DNA of 41,690 bases. It comes from Actinomycetes bacterium. GTDB taxonomy: Bacteria; Actinomycetota; Acidimicrobiia; Acidimicrobiales; JAKAVM01. The notes below the pieces were generated by a model. The model made no database searches and was not told the DNA's origin. It was given only the letters and a program-made list of their open reading frames with translations. Every line of letters begins with the position of its first letter. Positions within the stretch are counted from its first letter, which is position 1. Below are positions 21,642 to 28,966 of the stretch, one piece after another. Made by a program: the position numbers and the translations under genes. The DNA lies in assembly GCA_021817065.1 (NCBI GenBank), contig JAKAWH010000012.1:1-41690 (forward strand), given 5' to 3'.

Positions 21642-22184
21642 ATGTACGAGCCCACCATCCTCTGTCTGTGCACCGGAAATGCCGCCCGGTCCCCGATGGC
21701 GCAGGTCTTGCTCGCCGACGCACTCTCAGGCGCCAATGTCCGCTCGGCAGGTACCCACGTGGTGGAGGGCCAGCCGGTTTCCTGGCGAACCCGCCTGGGC
21801 CTGCAAGTGATCCGGCCCGATCTCACAACCCGTCTCAACTTTCACCGAAGCCACCAGGTGAATAGGCACGATGTCGAGGCGTCCGACCTGGTCCTCTGTA
21901 TGGCAGGAGAGCACGTTGGCTACGTCCGTCGTGAGTTCCCCCAGGTGGCGGCCAAGACAGCTACCATTCGCCGGCTAGCCCGTGATCTGGAGGCGGGACA
22001 TTTGGTTTCCCTGCCTGACAGGCTGGCCGAGCTTCGCCTCGGTCAGATCGGAATCGAAGGGTGGGAGGACGTGGACGACCCGGCTGGTGGAGATGTGGAG
22101 GACTTCGCCAGGTGCGCACAGACTCTCGACGGATTAGTCGGGCAGTTGGCGGCGAGGCTGGCCATGGGGAGGCTGCAACTGTGA
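21642..22184 (+). CDS. Low-molecular-weight protein tyrosine phosphatase
   Basis: Phosphatase of the LMW-PTP/arsenate reductase fold (180 residues). The active-site loop near the N-terminus is CLCTGNAARSP, CX5RS with Cys10 and Arg16. Near the C-terminus VDDPAGGDVEDF supplies the general-acid Asp of the DP loop. The ATG at 21642 has CTGGAG upstream; the frame is open to 21447 through repeat sequence. Related enzymes act on protein tyrosine phosphates in exopolysaccharide control or host interaction. The last 12 codons lie in a 37-bp sequence duplicated just downstream. Confidence 0.86.
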   Translation: MYEPTILCLCTGNAARSPMAQVLLADALSGANVRSAGTHVVEGQPVSWRTRLGLQVIRPDLTTRLNFHRSHQVNRHDVEASDLVLCMAGEHVGYVRREFPQVAAKTATIRRLARDLEAGHLVSLPDRLAELRLGQIGIEGWEDVDDPAGGDVEDFARCAQTLDGLVGQLAARLAMGRLQL

Positions 22185-22227
22185 AGGACCGGCGGCGAGG
22201 CTGGCCATGGGGAGGCTGCAACTGTGA
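22148..22227. repeat. 37-bp perfect direct repeat at the phosphatase gene end
   Basis: GGCGGCGAGGCTGGCCATGG plus 17 further bases ending CTGTGA occurs at 22148-22184 and again, without a mismatch, at 22191-22227, separated by six bases. The first copy encodes the phosphatase C-terminus and its stop codon. The second is non-coding duplication in the leader of the ferredoxin gene. Confidence 0.85.
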
Positions 22228-22264
22228 CGAGGATATAGGGGGTTGGCTGCCGCACGCCTTCCTC

Positions 22265-22278
22265 TGTAACCTGTTCTC
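22265..22278. promoter_or_regulatory. KstR-like operator before the ferredoxin gene
   Basis: TGTAACCTGTTCTC matches TnnAACnnGTTnnA except for the last base. It ends three bases before the ferredoxin ATG, so a bound repressor would block transcription or a near-leaderless start. Confidence 0.4.
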
Positions 22279-22281
22279 GTT

Positions 22282-22476
22282 ATGAGAGTTGTGGTCGACT
22301 TCGACGTGTGCGAGTCAAATGCGCTCTGCATGGCTGCTGCACCCGAGGTGTTCGAGGTACGCGACGACGATTTTCTCTACCTGCTCATGGAGAACCCGCC
22401 AGAAGAGCTACGGGAGAAGGTGGAGAAGGCGGTGCGCAGTTGCCCCAAGCAGGCGATCACCTTGGAAGGCGACTGA
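22282..22476 (+). CDS. [3Fe-4S] ferredoxin
   Basis: 64-residue single-cluster ferredoxin that passes electrons, typically to cytochrome P450s or Rieske oxygenases. Three cluster cysteines are visible: Cys10 and Cys16 in CESNALC and Cys54 in RSCPKQAI. The usual fourth position is not a cysteine, which marks the 3Fe-4S type. The APEVFEVRDDD block is typical of actinobacterial P450 ferredoxins such as FdxD of the mycobacterial cholesterol regulon. No P450 gene lies in the window. A KstR-like site sits directly upstream and a thioesterase gene follows 47 bases later. Confidence 0.9.
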   Translation: MRVVVDFDVCESNALCMAAAPEVFEVRDDDFLYLLMENPPEELREKVEKAVRSCPKQAITLEGD

Positions 22477-22523
22477 CCGTTCCCGGGGAGGAGCCCACAC
22501 GCCGCGGTGTTCCGGCGGGCAGT

Positions 22524-23141
22524 ATGCGCCGCCTCGCCGACTCCACCCGCCTCCTCATCGAGTTCCTTCCTCGCTCTGTCGCTCCGGCCGAGACCGTTGA
22601 CCGGGTGGCCGATCTGCTCGAAGAAGCTGCCCGCCTCCTTGGGGAAGGGATGCCCGAATGGAAGCCGGTATTCCCGACATCACAAGGAGAATTTGCCTCC
22701 GAGGGATTCTTTCCCTTCAGCCCCATGGTCGGGGTGTTCAACCCGATGGCTCCTCCGGTGGCGTTCGAATTCCACCCGGAGGGCATTTCCGGCACCGCGC
22801 GCTTCGGCGTTGCCTACCAGGGTCCTCCCGGGTGCGTCCACGGGGGGGTGATCGCCGAATTCTTCGACGAGTTGCTTGGTGCGGTCAATATGGCGGCAGG
22901 CAACGGCGGGCTCACCGCGAAGCTCACCGTCCGATACCGGTCGACCACTCCTCTCTACACCGACCTGCGTTTCGAGGCACGATCCCTCCCCCCCAGCGGG
23001 CGTACCGTGCACGCGAAGGCCAGCCTGTGGGCCGGGGAGCGCCTGTGCGCCGAGGCGGAGGGGATATTCGTGATGGTGGACCGCGAGAAGTTCGAAGAGA
23101 TCACCACCGGTTCCCACCCGGCAGCAGAGGGCGGCAGCTAG
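22524..23141 (+). CDS. PaaI-type hot-dog thioesterase
   Basis: Acyl-CoA thioesterase of the hot-dog fold, 205 residues. The core is GPPGCVHGGVIAEFFDELLG, with the HGG turn and catalytic acidic residue, then LTAKLTVRYRSTTPLYTDLR and VHAKASLWAGERLCAEAEG. It would hydrolyse a CoA thioester in the cytoplasm, probably releasing CoA from a catabolic intermediate. The ATG at 22524 follows a GGCGGGC stretch; an earlier GTG is possible. It lies 47 bases after the ferredoxin gene and may form an operon with it. Its stop overlaps the stop of the convergent acyl-CoA synthetase gene (CTAG). Confidence 0.85.
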   Translation: MRRLADSTRLLIEFLPRSVAPAETVDRVADLLEEAARLLGEGMPEWKPVFPTSQGEFASEGFFPFSPMVGVFNPMAPPVAFEFHPEGISGTARFGVAYQGPPGCVHGGVIAEFFDELLGAVNMAAGNGGLTAKLTVRYRSTTPLYTDLRFEARSLPPSGRTVHAKASLWAGERLCAEAEGIFVMVDREKFEEITTGSHPAAEGGS

Positions 23142-24688
23142 ATCGCCCGCTCCCGGCCCTCCCAATATGGGTCGCGCAGCTTCCGCTTGTAGAGCTTCCC
23201 GTTGGGGTCCCGGGGCATTTCTTCGATGAAGTCGATGGTCTTGGGAGTCTTGAACTTGGCCAGCTTGTCGGCGCAGAAGGAGATGATATCGGCAGCAAGC
23301 GCGTCCGAGGGGTCGGCGCCTTCGGTCGGTTCGATCACCGCTTTGACCTCCTCACCCCAGTCCTCGTGGGGAATCCCGAAGACCGCCGCGTCGCCCACCT
23401 TTGGGTGGGCCAGCAGGACGGCTTCAATCTCAGCAGGATATATATTCGCGCCTCCCGAGATGATCATGTCGGTCTTACGGTCGCAGAGGAATAGGAACCC
23501 GTCCTCGTCCAGGTATCCGATGTCGCCGACCGTGAAGAATTTGCCGATCCGGTTGGACTTCGTCTTCTCCTTGTCCTTGTGGTACTCGAAGTCGCCGGTC
23601 GACATGGACATGTACACCGTGCCGATCGTCCCCGGCTCTTCCAGGCGATTGCCTGCGTCGTCGAAGATGGCGATCTCCGAAATCGGCCAGGCTTTGCCTA
23701 CGGTTCCCGGCTTGGTGAGCCATTCGTCGGTTCCGACCACCGTTCCGCCCCCCTCGCTCGCCGCGTAGTACTCGTCGATGGAGCGTCCCCACCAATCGAT
23801 CATCTTCCGCTTAGTGTCGACCGGGCAGGGCGCCGCAGCGTGGATCATGTGTCGGGTGGAGGAGACGTCGTACTTGGCGCGGATGTCGTCGGGGAGTCCC
23901 AGGAGCCGGTGGAACTGGGTCGGAACCATGTGGGATGTGGTGACCCGGTAACGCTCGATGAGCTGGAGCATCCCCTCGGGGGTCCACTTGTCCATCATCA
24001 CCACCGTGTGGCCGAAGTGGATGGATGCACCCGAGAAGCGCAGAACCGCGGTGTGGTAGAGCGGCGATCCAACGATGTGGACGTTGGAATCGCGAGGCTG
24101 GATGCCGAAGAGGAAGAGGATGCCCGACAGCCCGAGTGCGGCGTCCTCTGGCGACTGGCCGGTGAGGGGGCGCCGGACTCCCTTCGGTTTGCCGGTTGTG
24201 CCCGAGGTGTAGTTCATCACGTCACCGATCGTGCGATCTGCCGGGGAGTCGGAGGAGGACCGGTCGCGCAAGGCGGTGAAGGAGGCGAACCCGCCGATCT
24301 CCCCGATCGCCAGGCGTCCAGAAGCGGGGAGGCCGGATTCTTCGGCCGCCGCTGCACAGAGGTCTGCGAAACGCTCGTGGCCGACCAAGACCTTTGCCTC
24401 GGAATCCGAGATGATATAGGAGATCTCGGTGGCGACCAGGTGGTGGTTGATCGGTACCAGGTACACCCCGATCTGGAGGGCACCCAGGTAGAGCTCGAAT
24501 ACCTCTGCACAGTTGGGCAATACGGTGGCGACGGCGTCGCCGGCGCTGAGCCCGAGCTCCCGGAGGGCGTGGGCTACCTGATTGGCGCGCCCGAGCAGCT
24601 CGCCGGCCTTGAGCTCGGTGCCGTCGGGGGCCACCAGAGCGAGCTGGCCGGGCTCCTCGCGCGCCATGGCCCAGAATCCGAGATCCAT
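23138..24688 (-). CDS. Acyl-CoA synthetase (FadD4-like)
   Basis: AMP-forming ligase of 516 residues that activates a carboxylic acid to its CoA thioester through an acyl-adenylate. Visible motifs are the P-loop YTSGTTGKPKG, EYYAASEGGG (A5-like), FFTVGDIGYLDEDGFLFLCD (A7-A8 region), RKTDMIISGGANIYPAEIE and the catalytic Lys in DPNGKLYKRKLRD. The overall sequence recalls mycobacterial FadD4; the substrate is not known. The ATG at 24688 has AAGGAG eight bases upstream. The promoter region holds both a CTGAC-N5-GTCAG site and a KstR-like site, and a -10 hexamer TATACT (minus strand) touches both. Confidence 0.9.
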   Translation of the reverse strand: MDLGFWAMAREEPGQLALVAPDGTELKAGELLGRANQVAHALRELGLSAGDAVATVLPNCAEVFELYLGALQIGVYLVPINHHLVATEISYIISDSEAKVLVGHERFADLCAAAAEESGLPASGRLAIGEIGGFASFTALRDRSSSDSPADRTIGDVMNYTSGTTGKPKGVRRPLTGQSPEDAALGLSGILFLFGIQPRDSNVHIVGSPLYHTAVLRFSGASIHFGHTVVMMDKWTPEGMLQLIERYRVTTSHMVPTQFHRLLGLPDDIRAKYDVSSTRHMIHAAAPCPVDTKRKMIDWWGRSIDEYYAASEGGGTVVGTDEWLTKPGTVGKAWPISEIAIFDDAGNRLEEPGTIGTVYMSMSTGDFEYHKDKEKTKSNRIGKFFTVGDIGYLDEDGFLFLCDRKTDMIISGGANIYPAEIEAVLLAHPKVGDAAVFGIPHEDWGEEVKAVIEPTEGADPSDALAADIISFCADKLAKFKTPKTIDFIEEMPRDPNGKLYKRKLRDPYWEGRERAI

Positions 24689-24708
24689 TTCCCTACTCCT
24701 TCGCGAAT

Positions 24709-24723
24709 CTGACGACACGTCAG
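24709..24723. promoter_or_regulatory. CTGAC-N5-GTCAG operator, site A
   Basis: CTGACGACACGTCAG, a perfect palindrome with 6-bp arms (CTGACG-ACA-CGTCAG), 21 bases upstream of the acyl-CoA synthetase ATG. On the minus strand it overlaps the last two bases of the -10-like hexamer TATACT. Two more copies of the motif lie before the other acyl-CoA synthetase genes. Confidence 0.65.
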
Positions 24724-24725
24724 TA

Positions 24726-24739
24726 TAGAACGCGTTCTT
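24726..24739. promoter_or_regulatory. KstR-like operator before the FadD4-like gene
   Basis: TAGAACGCGTTCTT contains the 12-bp perfect palindrome AGAACGCGTTCT and matches TnnAACnnGTTnnA apart from one outer base. It lies two bases from the CTGAC-N5-GTCAG site, so two regulators would bind side by side over the promoter. Confidence 0.5.
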
Positions 24740-24750
24740 GCGTCTTGCCA

Positions 24751-24870
24751 GGGGAGGAGAGGTGAGGCCCGGGAGAGGAGAGGTGAGGCCCGGGAGAGGA
24801 GAGGTGAGGCCCGGGAGAGGAGAGGTGAGGCCCAGGGGAGGAGAGGTGAGGCCCGGGGGAGGAGAGGCCC
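24751..24870. repeat. 21-bp minisatellite, about 5.5 tandem copies
   Basis: The unit GGGAGAGGAGAGGTGAGGCC plus C is repeated from 24751 to 24854, with small changes in the first and fifth copies, followed by a shortened copy to 24870. It fills the gap between the stop of the PilZ gene and the promoter of the acyl-CoA synthetase. The 21-bp period keeps a reading frame, but no gene uses it. There are no spacers, so it is not a CRISPR array. Confidence 0.9.
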
Positions 24871-24885
24871 GGGAGAGCCTCGGGC
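24867..24885 (-). terminator. Hairpin directly after the PilZ gene
   Basis: On the minus strand the PilZ stop runs straight into GCCCG-AGGCTCTCC-CGGGC. The 5-bp G+C stem has no T-run. It may end PilZ transcription before the minisatellite. Confidence 0.4.
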
Positions 24886-25781
24886 TATTCTTCTTCGGCG
24901 TCGATGGGTCGCTTGTCCCTGAGGTGCAGGTCGTAGACGATGCCGCGGATGAAGTCCTGCTGTGCGGGAGTCAGGTTCTCGAAGAAGATGACCACTTCCT
25001 TGCGCCCCGCCTTGCCCTCCCCGAGCTCCCGGGTGCGGTAGACGTGGCCGTCGATTGCCACCGGGATCGCTTCCTGGCCCTTGAAGCGCAACGGGGTGGG
25101 GAACATCATGTGCACCTTGTCGCCGCTGTGAACCGGCTCGGCGACGTCCATCACCATCCGCAGCGCCGCCTCGCTCATGTCCATGGTGGTTGCCTCCACC
25201 CGTGTCCGGCCCTTGTGGATGGCGATCGGCCGCACCTGCTTGGCGCGGACGAACCGGCGCCGTTCGTGGTGGATCGGATCGGCGGCGACCCGAAGCCAGA
25301 TGTAGCGTGATCCGGGCTTGATCTTCCCGGCTACCGCCGTCTTGGTCTCGTGCCAGACGTCGTGGTCGGGCCATCCGATCACCGCCTGGTCTCCCGACGA
25401 AGCATGGTGGCGACCTACGTGCTCATCGGGTAGTGCGACGAGGATCTGCTTGGACTTCTCGTCTATGCGTACCACGCTGCACTGGATGGCATCACGCCAG
25501 CCCTTCACGAAAACGGTTAAGGGGACGCGCGCATTGGGTGGGAAGCAGCCGGGGGCCGGTTCGATCTTGGGCTTCTGGCCGTGATGGATAGCGAGGCGGT
25601 GATGGCTCTGGACGGCGAGCCGACCTCCTGCTCGTGACGGCGCCGGCTTGCGCTTCCCCAAAAAAGAGAAACCGGTGCGCCGCGGGCCGGTCTCTTTGCC
25701 ACCGGCCGGACTCATCGTGAGGTCGCCCTCGACGTCCACGGCAAAGCCTCCCCTGGGTTCGGTTGCGGTTGCACTCTCCAT
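24885..25781 (-). CDS. PilZ-domain protein (YcgR-like)
   Basis: Probable cyclic di-GMP effector of 298 residues. After a basic leader (about 1-75), an N-terminal YcgR-type beta domain is suggested by PPNARVPLTVFVKGWRDAIQ and ILVALPDE. The PilZ domain follows with RRRFVRAKQ, matching RxxxR. The second motif, usually D/NxSxxG, reads DMSEAALRM: the final Gly is Ala, which may weaken ligand binding. The ATG at 25781 has GGTGGAG four bases upstream; the frame upstream to 25841 is less likely. It would act in surface, pilus or polysaccharide control, and seems unrelated to the catabolic genes around it. Confidence 0.75.
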   Translation of the reverse strand: MESATATEPRGGFAVDVEGDLTMSPAGGKETGPRRTGFSFLGKRKPAPSRAGGRLAVQSHHRLAIHHGQKPKIEPAPGCFPPNARVPLTVFVKGWRDAIQCSVVRIDEKSKQILVALPDEHVGRHHASSGDQAVIGWPDHDVWHETKTAVAGKIKPGSRYIWLRVAADPIHHERRRFVRAKQVRPIAIHKGRTRVEATTMDMSEAALRMVMDVAEPVHSGDKVHMMFPTPLRFKGQEAIPVAIDGHVYRTRELGEGKAGRKEVVIFFENLTPAQQDFIRGIVYDLHLRDKRPIDAEEE

Positions 25782-26110
25782 ATTCTCCACCCATCGGCCC
25801 GAAAAGTCATGGACTTTACCAATCCCTTCGGGTCGGGACACTCCGTGGTACGAACATCTCGCTCAGTGAAATAAGTTCCGGCGAATATAGATCTTTCACG
25901 CGCCGCTCTAAGCCTACATGCTGCCGAAACCCGGGAATTCTCAAGATTTCGTGAGGTTCTTCCGACACTTTCCGATGGGGGCGAGTGGTGCCAAAGGCGA
26001 CGGATGCTCATGCCGCCGCCACTCTGGAGCGGGATGACGATGCGGGTCACGAGCTGGCGAGGTGCGCCTGGGCGGGCAGACCCGGCGGATGTGGACCGGC
26101 GATGATCGGG
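25782..26110. other. Intergenic region upstream of the PilZ gene
   Basis: No gene is seen in these 329 bases, which are more A+T-rich than their surroundings. On the minus strand TTAGAG (25906-25911), a 16-base spacer and TATATT (25884-25889) could be a promoter for the PilZ gene, leaving a leader of about 100 bases. This is a visual match only. Confidence 0.35.
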
Positions 26111-27034
26111 CTACTTGATCGCCACCGGATTGACCGGTGATCCAAGTCCTCGCACGAACGGCTCAGGGGTTCCTTCGAAAAGAAACTCGAATACCCGGTC
26201 CGACGCACAGTCCTCCGATAGGGCTTCCAGATCGAAGTTCTGGCCTTGAATAAGTCCCATCTCGACCAGATGGAGCGCATGAACCGGGAAGAAAAGGTCG
26301 TCCCGTTCGCAGGGGTACACCTCCAAGGCGATGGTGTCGGTGGCAACCGCGGCGATGTCGTGATCGTGGAACCATTCCACCGTCTTCATCGAAAGACCTG
26401 GAGAGGTGTACATGTAGCGATCCCGGTCACCGGCGTGGAAGTGACGGATGTGGCCGGTGCGCACTAATACGATGTCGCCGGGGTGGACCTTTACGCTTCC
26501 CCAGGATGCCGCCGCATCGAGGTCCTCGGCGGTCAGGGCGTGGCCACCTGCGAGGAACTCCACCCCCGCGGCCCGCGCCACGTCGAGGAGGATACCTCGT
26601 CCAACGATAGGCCCAGTGGTATGGATGCCGAGCTTCGTCGCGCCAGCGGTTGTGATGGTCGACGCGTCGAACCCGTTGTAGAGCTTGCCACCGCAGGAGA
26701 CGTGAGCCAACGCATCCCAGTGGGTGGCTCCCTGCGGGCTCATAACCACCATGTCGTCGCTCATGGCGGCTCCGTCGGGGTCGGGGGAGAGCGCCTCGTT
26801 GATGGCGACCATGGTTCGGATCGGATTGATCCTGCCGCGCAGCGCGCCGGTCTGGGGTCCCCGCTCCGAGAGCCGGAGTCCGAGGGGCATCGCCCGGCCC
26901 TGCTTCACGCAGGCGGCGCCCCGGATGATCGCTTCCGGAGTGAGGAGGTTCAGGGTGCCGCGCTGATCATCTGGGCCCCAGCGGCCCCAGTTGTTGACCT
27001 TCTTGGCCAATTCGAGGTACTCGTCGGGGAGCAT
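26111..27034 (-). CDS. Cyclase-family hydrolase (kynurenine-formamidase-like)
   Basis: Metal-dependent hydrolase of the cyclase/KynB superfamily, 307 residues. The metal motif normally written HxGTHxDxPxH appears as SPQGATHWDALAHV with His105, Asp107 and His111. GDIVLVRTGHIRHF and AVATDTIALEVYP, then PVHALHLVEMGLIQGQNFDL, follow as in the family. Members open formamides, lactones or ring amides. The N-terminal NNWGRWGPDDQRGTLNLLTP block is typical of a subgroup often found in aromatic and steroid catabolic clusters. It lies 43 bases downstream of the FadD19-like gene on the same strand and probably shares its transcript. Confidence 0.85.
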   Translation of the reverse strand: MLPDEYLELAKKVNNWGRWGPDDQRGTLNLLTPEAIIRGAACVKQGRAMPLGLRLSERGPQTGALRGRINPIRTMVAINEALSPDPDGAAMSDDMVVMSPQGATHWDALAHVSCGGKLYNGFDASTITTAGATKLGIHTTGPIVGRGILLDVARAAGVEFLAGGHALTAEDLDAAASWGSVKVHPGDIVLVRTGHIRHFHAGDRDRYMYTSPGLSMKTVEWFHDHDIAAVATDTIALEVYPCERDDLFFPVHALHLVEMGLIQGQNFDLEALSEDCASDRVFEFLFEGTPEPFVRGLGSPVNPVAIK

Positions 27035-27077
27035 CGGAACATCCTTGCAGGAAGCGGGAACCGCTGGAAAGCGGTGG

Positions 27078-28706
27078 TCAGCCTGCCAAGGATGCGTTGC
27101 GGGAGTCCGCCAGCTCCTTGGCCCAGGGATAGTCGGCTTTGCCAGACGGGGAGCGTTGCATGGTCTCGACCAGATGAATCTCGCGAGGAACCTTGTACCC
27201 GGCGATGAGGGAGCGGCAGTGTTCCTGGATGCTGTCGAGAAGGGGAGTGCATCCGGGGCGGGGCTCGACCACCGCCGCGACACGTTGGCCCCAGCGCTCG
27301 TCGGGCACCCCCACCACCACCACGTCGTAGACGTCGGGATGGGACTTGACTGCGGATTCGACCTCTTCGGGGAAGATCTTCTCGCCTCCCGAGTTGATCG
27401 ACACCGAACCCCGCCCCAACAGGGTGACGGTGCCGTCTTCTTCCACACGTGCGTAGTCGCCGGGAACGACATAGCGCACCCCATCCACCTCGAAGAAGGT
27501 CTGGGCGGTCTTGACCGGATCCTTCAGATAGCCGAGGGGGATGTACCCGGTCCGGGCGATCTTGCCGATCACTCCGGAGCCCGGCTTCACCTCGTTGAAG
27601 TCGTCATCGATGACGATGCTTCCTTCGATGGGCCGGACGGTCGGTCCGCCCGCCATGGAGGTGTTGCCCGGGCTGAGAATCACGATGCCGTTGTTGCCAC
27701 CTTCCGAAGAACCGATCGCATCGGAGATGATCAGGTTGGGGAAGTGCGAGAAGAACTGTTCCTTGAGGGAGGAAGAGAAGATCGCAGCGGACGAGGAGAC
27801 CGCCAGCATCGAGGAAAGATCGTAGGAAACCCCGGGTTCCTCCAGCGCTTCCACCAACGGTCGGGCCATGGCATCGCCGGTGATGAGAATGGTGTTGACC
27901 TTCTCCTCCTCGCAGGTCCTCCAGACCCGGTGAGCGTCGAACTTGGCGCACAGGATCACCTTGTCGCCGAGGAAAGAAGAGCTCATCACTCCCCACTGGG
28001 AGGCACCGTGCATCAGGGGGGCGATGGGGAAGATGGTTATCGCGCCGTTGCGGCCGCGCTCGGCCATGTCTTCGGGCACCTGGGCCTTGGCTCCGCTGAT
28101 CGGGTCGATGCCTCGCCCGAGGGCGAAGAAGACGTCTTCGTGGCGCCAGATCACACCCTTGGGCATTCCTGTGGTGCCACCGGTGTAGAGCACGTAGCGA
28201 TCGTCGGCTGAGCGTGGGGGGAAATCCCTCTCCGGCGATCCGGCGGCAAGCACTTCCTCGTAGGGTGCCGAGCCAAGATCGGCGATCTGCTTGTCGTCTA
28301 CCTCCGAGCCATCGTCGATGACGATGGTATGGCGGAGCAGGGGGAGAGCGTTGCGCACCGCGTTGATGCGCGGGGTGAACTCCCGGCCGTGAATGAGTGC
28401 CACCAGGTCGGCGTTCTCGAACAGGTAGGCCAGCTCGTTCTCGACGTATCGGTAGTTGATGTTAATCCAGATGGCACGGATCTTGAACACCGCCCAGAGA
28501 GTCTCCACCCATTCGGCGCAGTTGTAGGCGTATATGCCTACGTGGTCTCCCGGCTTGACGCCTTGGTCGAGAAGGTGGTGGGCGAGGCGGTTGGCCCGGA
28601 CCTCCATCTCGGCATAGGTACGGCGCTTGCCGTCGGCAACCAGGTACTCCCGATCGGGATAGGTGTCGGCCGTGTGCTCGAAAAGATCGGCGAGGTTGAA
28701 TTCCAT
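27078..28706 (-). CDS. fadD19: Acyl-CoA synthetase, FadD19-like
   Basis: AMP-forming ligase of 542 residues. In the mycobacterial and rhodococcal family, FadD19 activates the C26 carboxylate of the sterol side chain. Close similarity to FadD19 is visible along the whole length from memory: NLADLFEHTADTYPDREYLV, RANRLAHHLLDQGV, NYRYVENELAYLF, LAAGSPERDF, P-loop LYTGGTTGMPKGVIWRHED, LITGDAMARPLVEAL, SDAIGSSEGG, MLGRGSVSINSGGEK-like (TLLGRGSVSINSGGEKIFPEE) and RSPSGKADYPWAKE with the catalytic Lys. The ATG at 28706 has AAGGAGG about 13 bases upstream. A CTGAC-N5-GTCAG site lies 85 bases upstream in the region shared with the divergent LLM gene. The exact substrate remains inference. Confidence 0.85.
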   Translation of the reverse strand: MEFNLADLFEHTADTYPDREYLVADGKRRTYAEMEVRANRLAHHLLDQGVKPGDHVGIYAYNCAEWVETLWAVFKIRAIWININYRYVENELAYLFENADLVALIHGREFTPRINAVRNALPLLRHTIVIDDGSEVDDKQIADLGSAPYEEVLAAGSPERDFPPRSADDRYVLYTGGTTGMPKGVIWRHEDVFFALGRGIDPISGAKAQVPEDMAERGRNGAITIFPIAPLMHGASQWGVMSSSFLGDKVILCAKFDAHRVWRTCEEEKVNTILITGDAMARPLVEALEEPGVSYDLSSMLAVSSSAAIFSSSLKEQFFSHFPNLIISDAIGSSEGGNNGIVILSPGNTSMAGGPTVRPIEGSIVIDDDFNEVKPGSGVIGKIARTGYIPLGYLKDPVKTAQTFFEVDGVRYVVPGDYARVEEDGTVTLLGRGSVSINSGGEKIFPEEVESAVKSHPDVYDVVVVGVPDERWGQRVAAVVEPRPGCTPLLDSIQEHCRSLIAGYKVPREIHLVETMQRSPSGKADYPWAKELADSRNASLAG

Positions 28707-28791
28707 GACTGCGAGCAGCCTCCTTGGGACGTTGCCGGGGAGCGGTATCTCGTTGCTTGTGCAGCCGGCGAGCCGGGGCGACCGCACAAAT

Positions 28792-28806
28792 CTGACGTGG
28801 TGTCAG
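28792..28806. promoter_or_regulatory. CTGAC-N5-GTCAG operator, site B
   Basis: CTGACGTGGTGTCAG, with perfect 5-bp arms, in the 260-base divergent region between the FadD19-like gene and the LLM oxidoreductase gene. It is about 85 bases from the former's start and also upstream of the latter's promoter. Confidence 0.65.
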
Positions 28807-28877
28807 AGTACCAGGGCTCTGGCGGGTGAGGCCATCCCGGGGCTGCGCCTTGGTCGCGAAGTGAGCGAACTTTTCCC

Positions 28878-28907
28878 TTGACATCGTAGAACCGGTTCCG
28901 GTAGAGT
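28878..28907 (+). promoter_or_regulatory. Promoter of the LLM oxidoreductase gene with a KstR-like operator in its spacer
   Basis: TTGACA (28878-28883), an 18-base spacer and TAGAGT (28902-28907) fit a housekeeping sigma promoter; the ATG lies 59 bases downstream. The spacer contains TAGAACCGGTTCCG (28887-28900), which has the perfect palindrome GAACCGGTTC and matches TnnAACnnGTTnnA apart from the last base. A repressor bound there would shut the promoter directly. Confidence 0.6.
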
Positions 28908-28966
28908 TCGTATGGGATTTCAACCATCTGTTTGATATAGCAAACACTTAGCGAAAAGGGTGATCG

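Noticed and set aside
22282-22476. Ferredoxin as direct proof of a P450 system here
   Set aside because: No cytochrome P450 or ferredoxin reductase gene is in the window; partners must be elsewhere.
24751-24870. Repeat array that could suggest a CRISPR locus
   Set aside because: Units of 21 bp are directly adjacent with no spacers, vary slightly, and no cas genes are present. It is a minisatellite.
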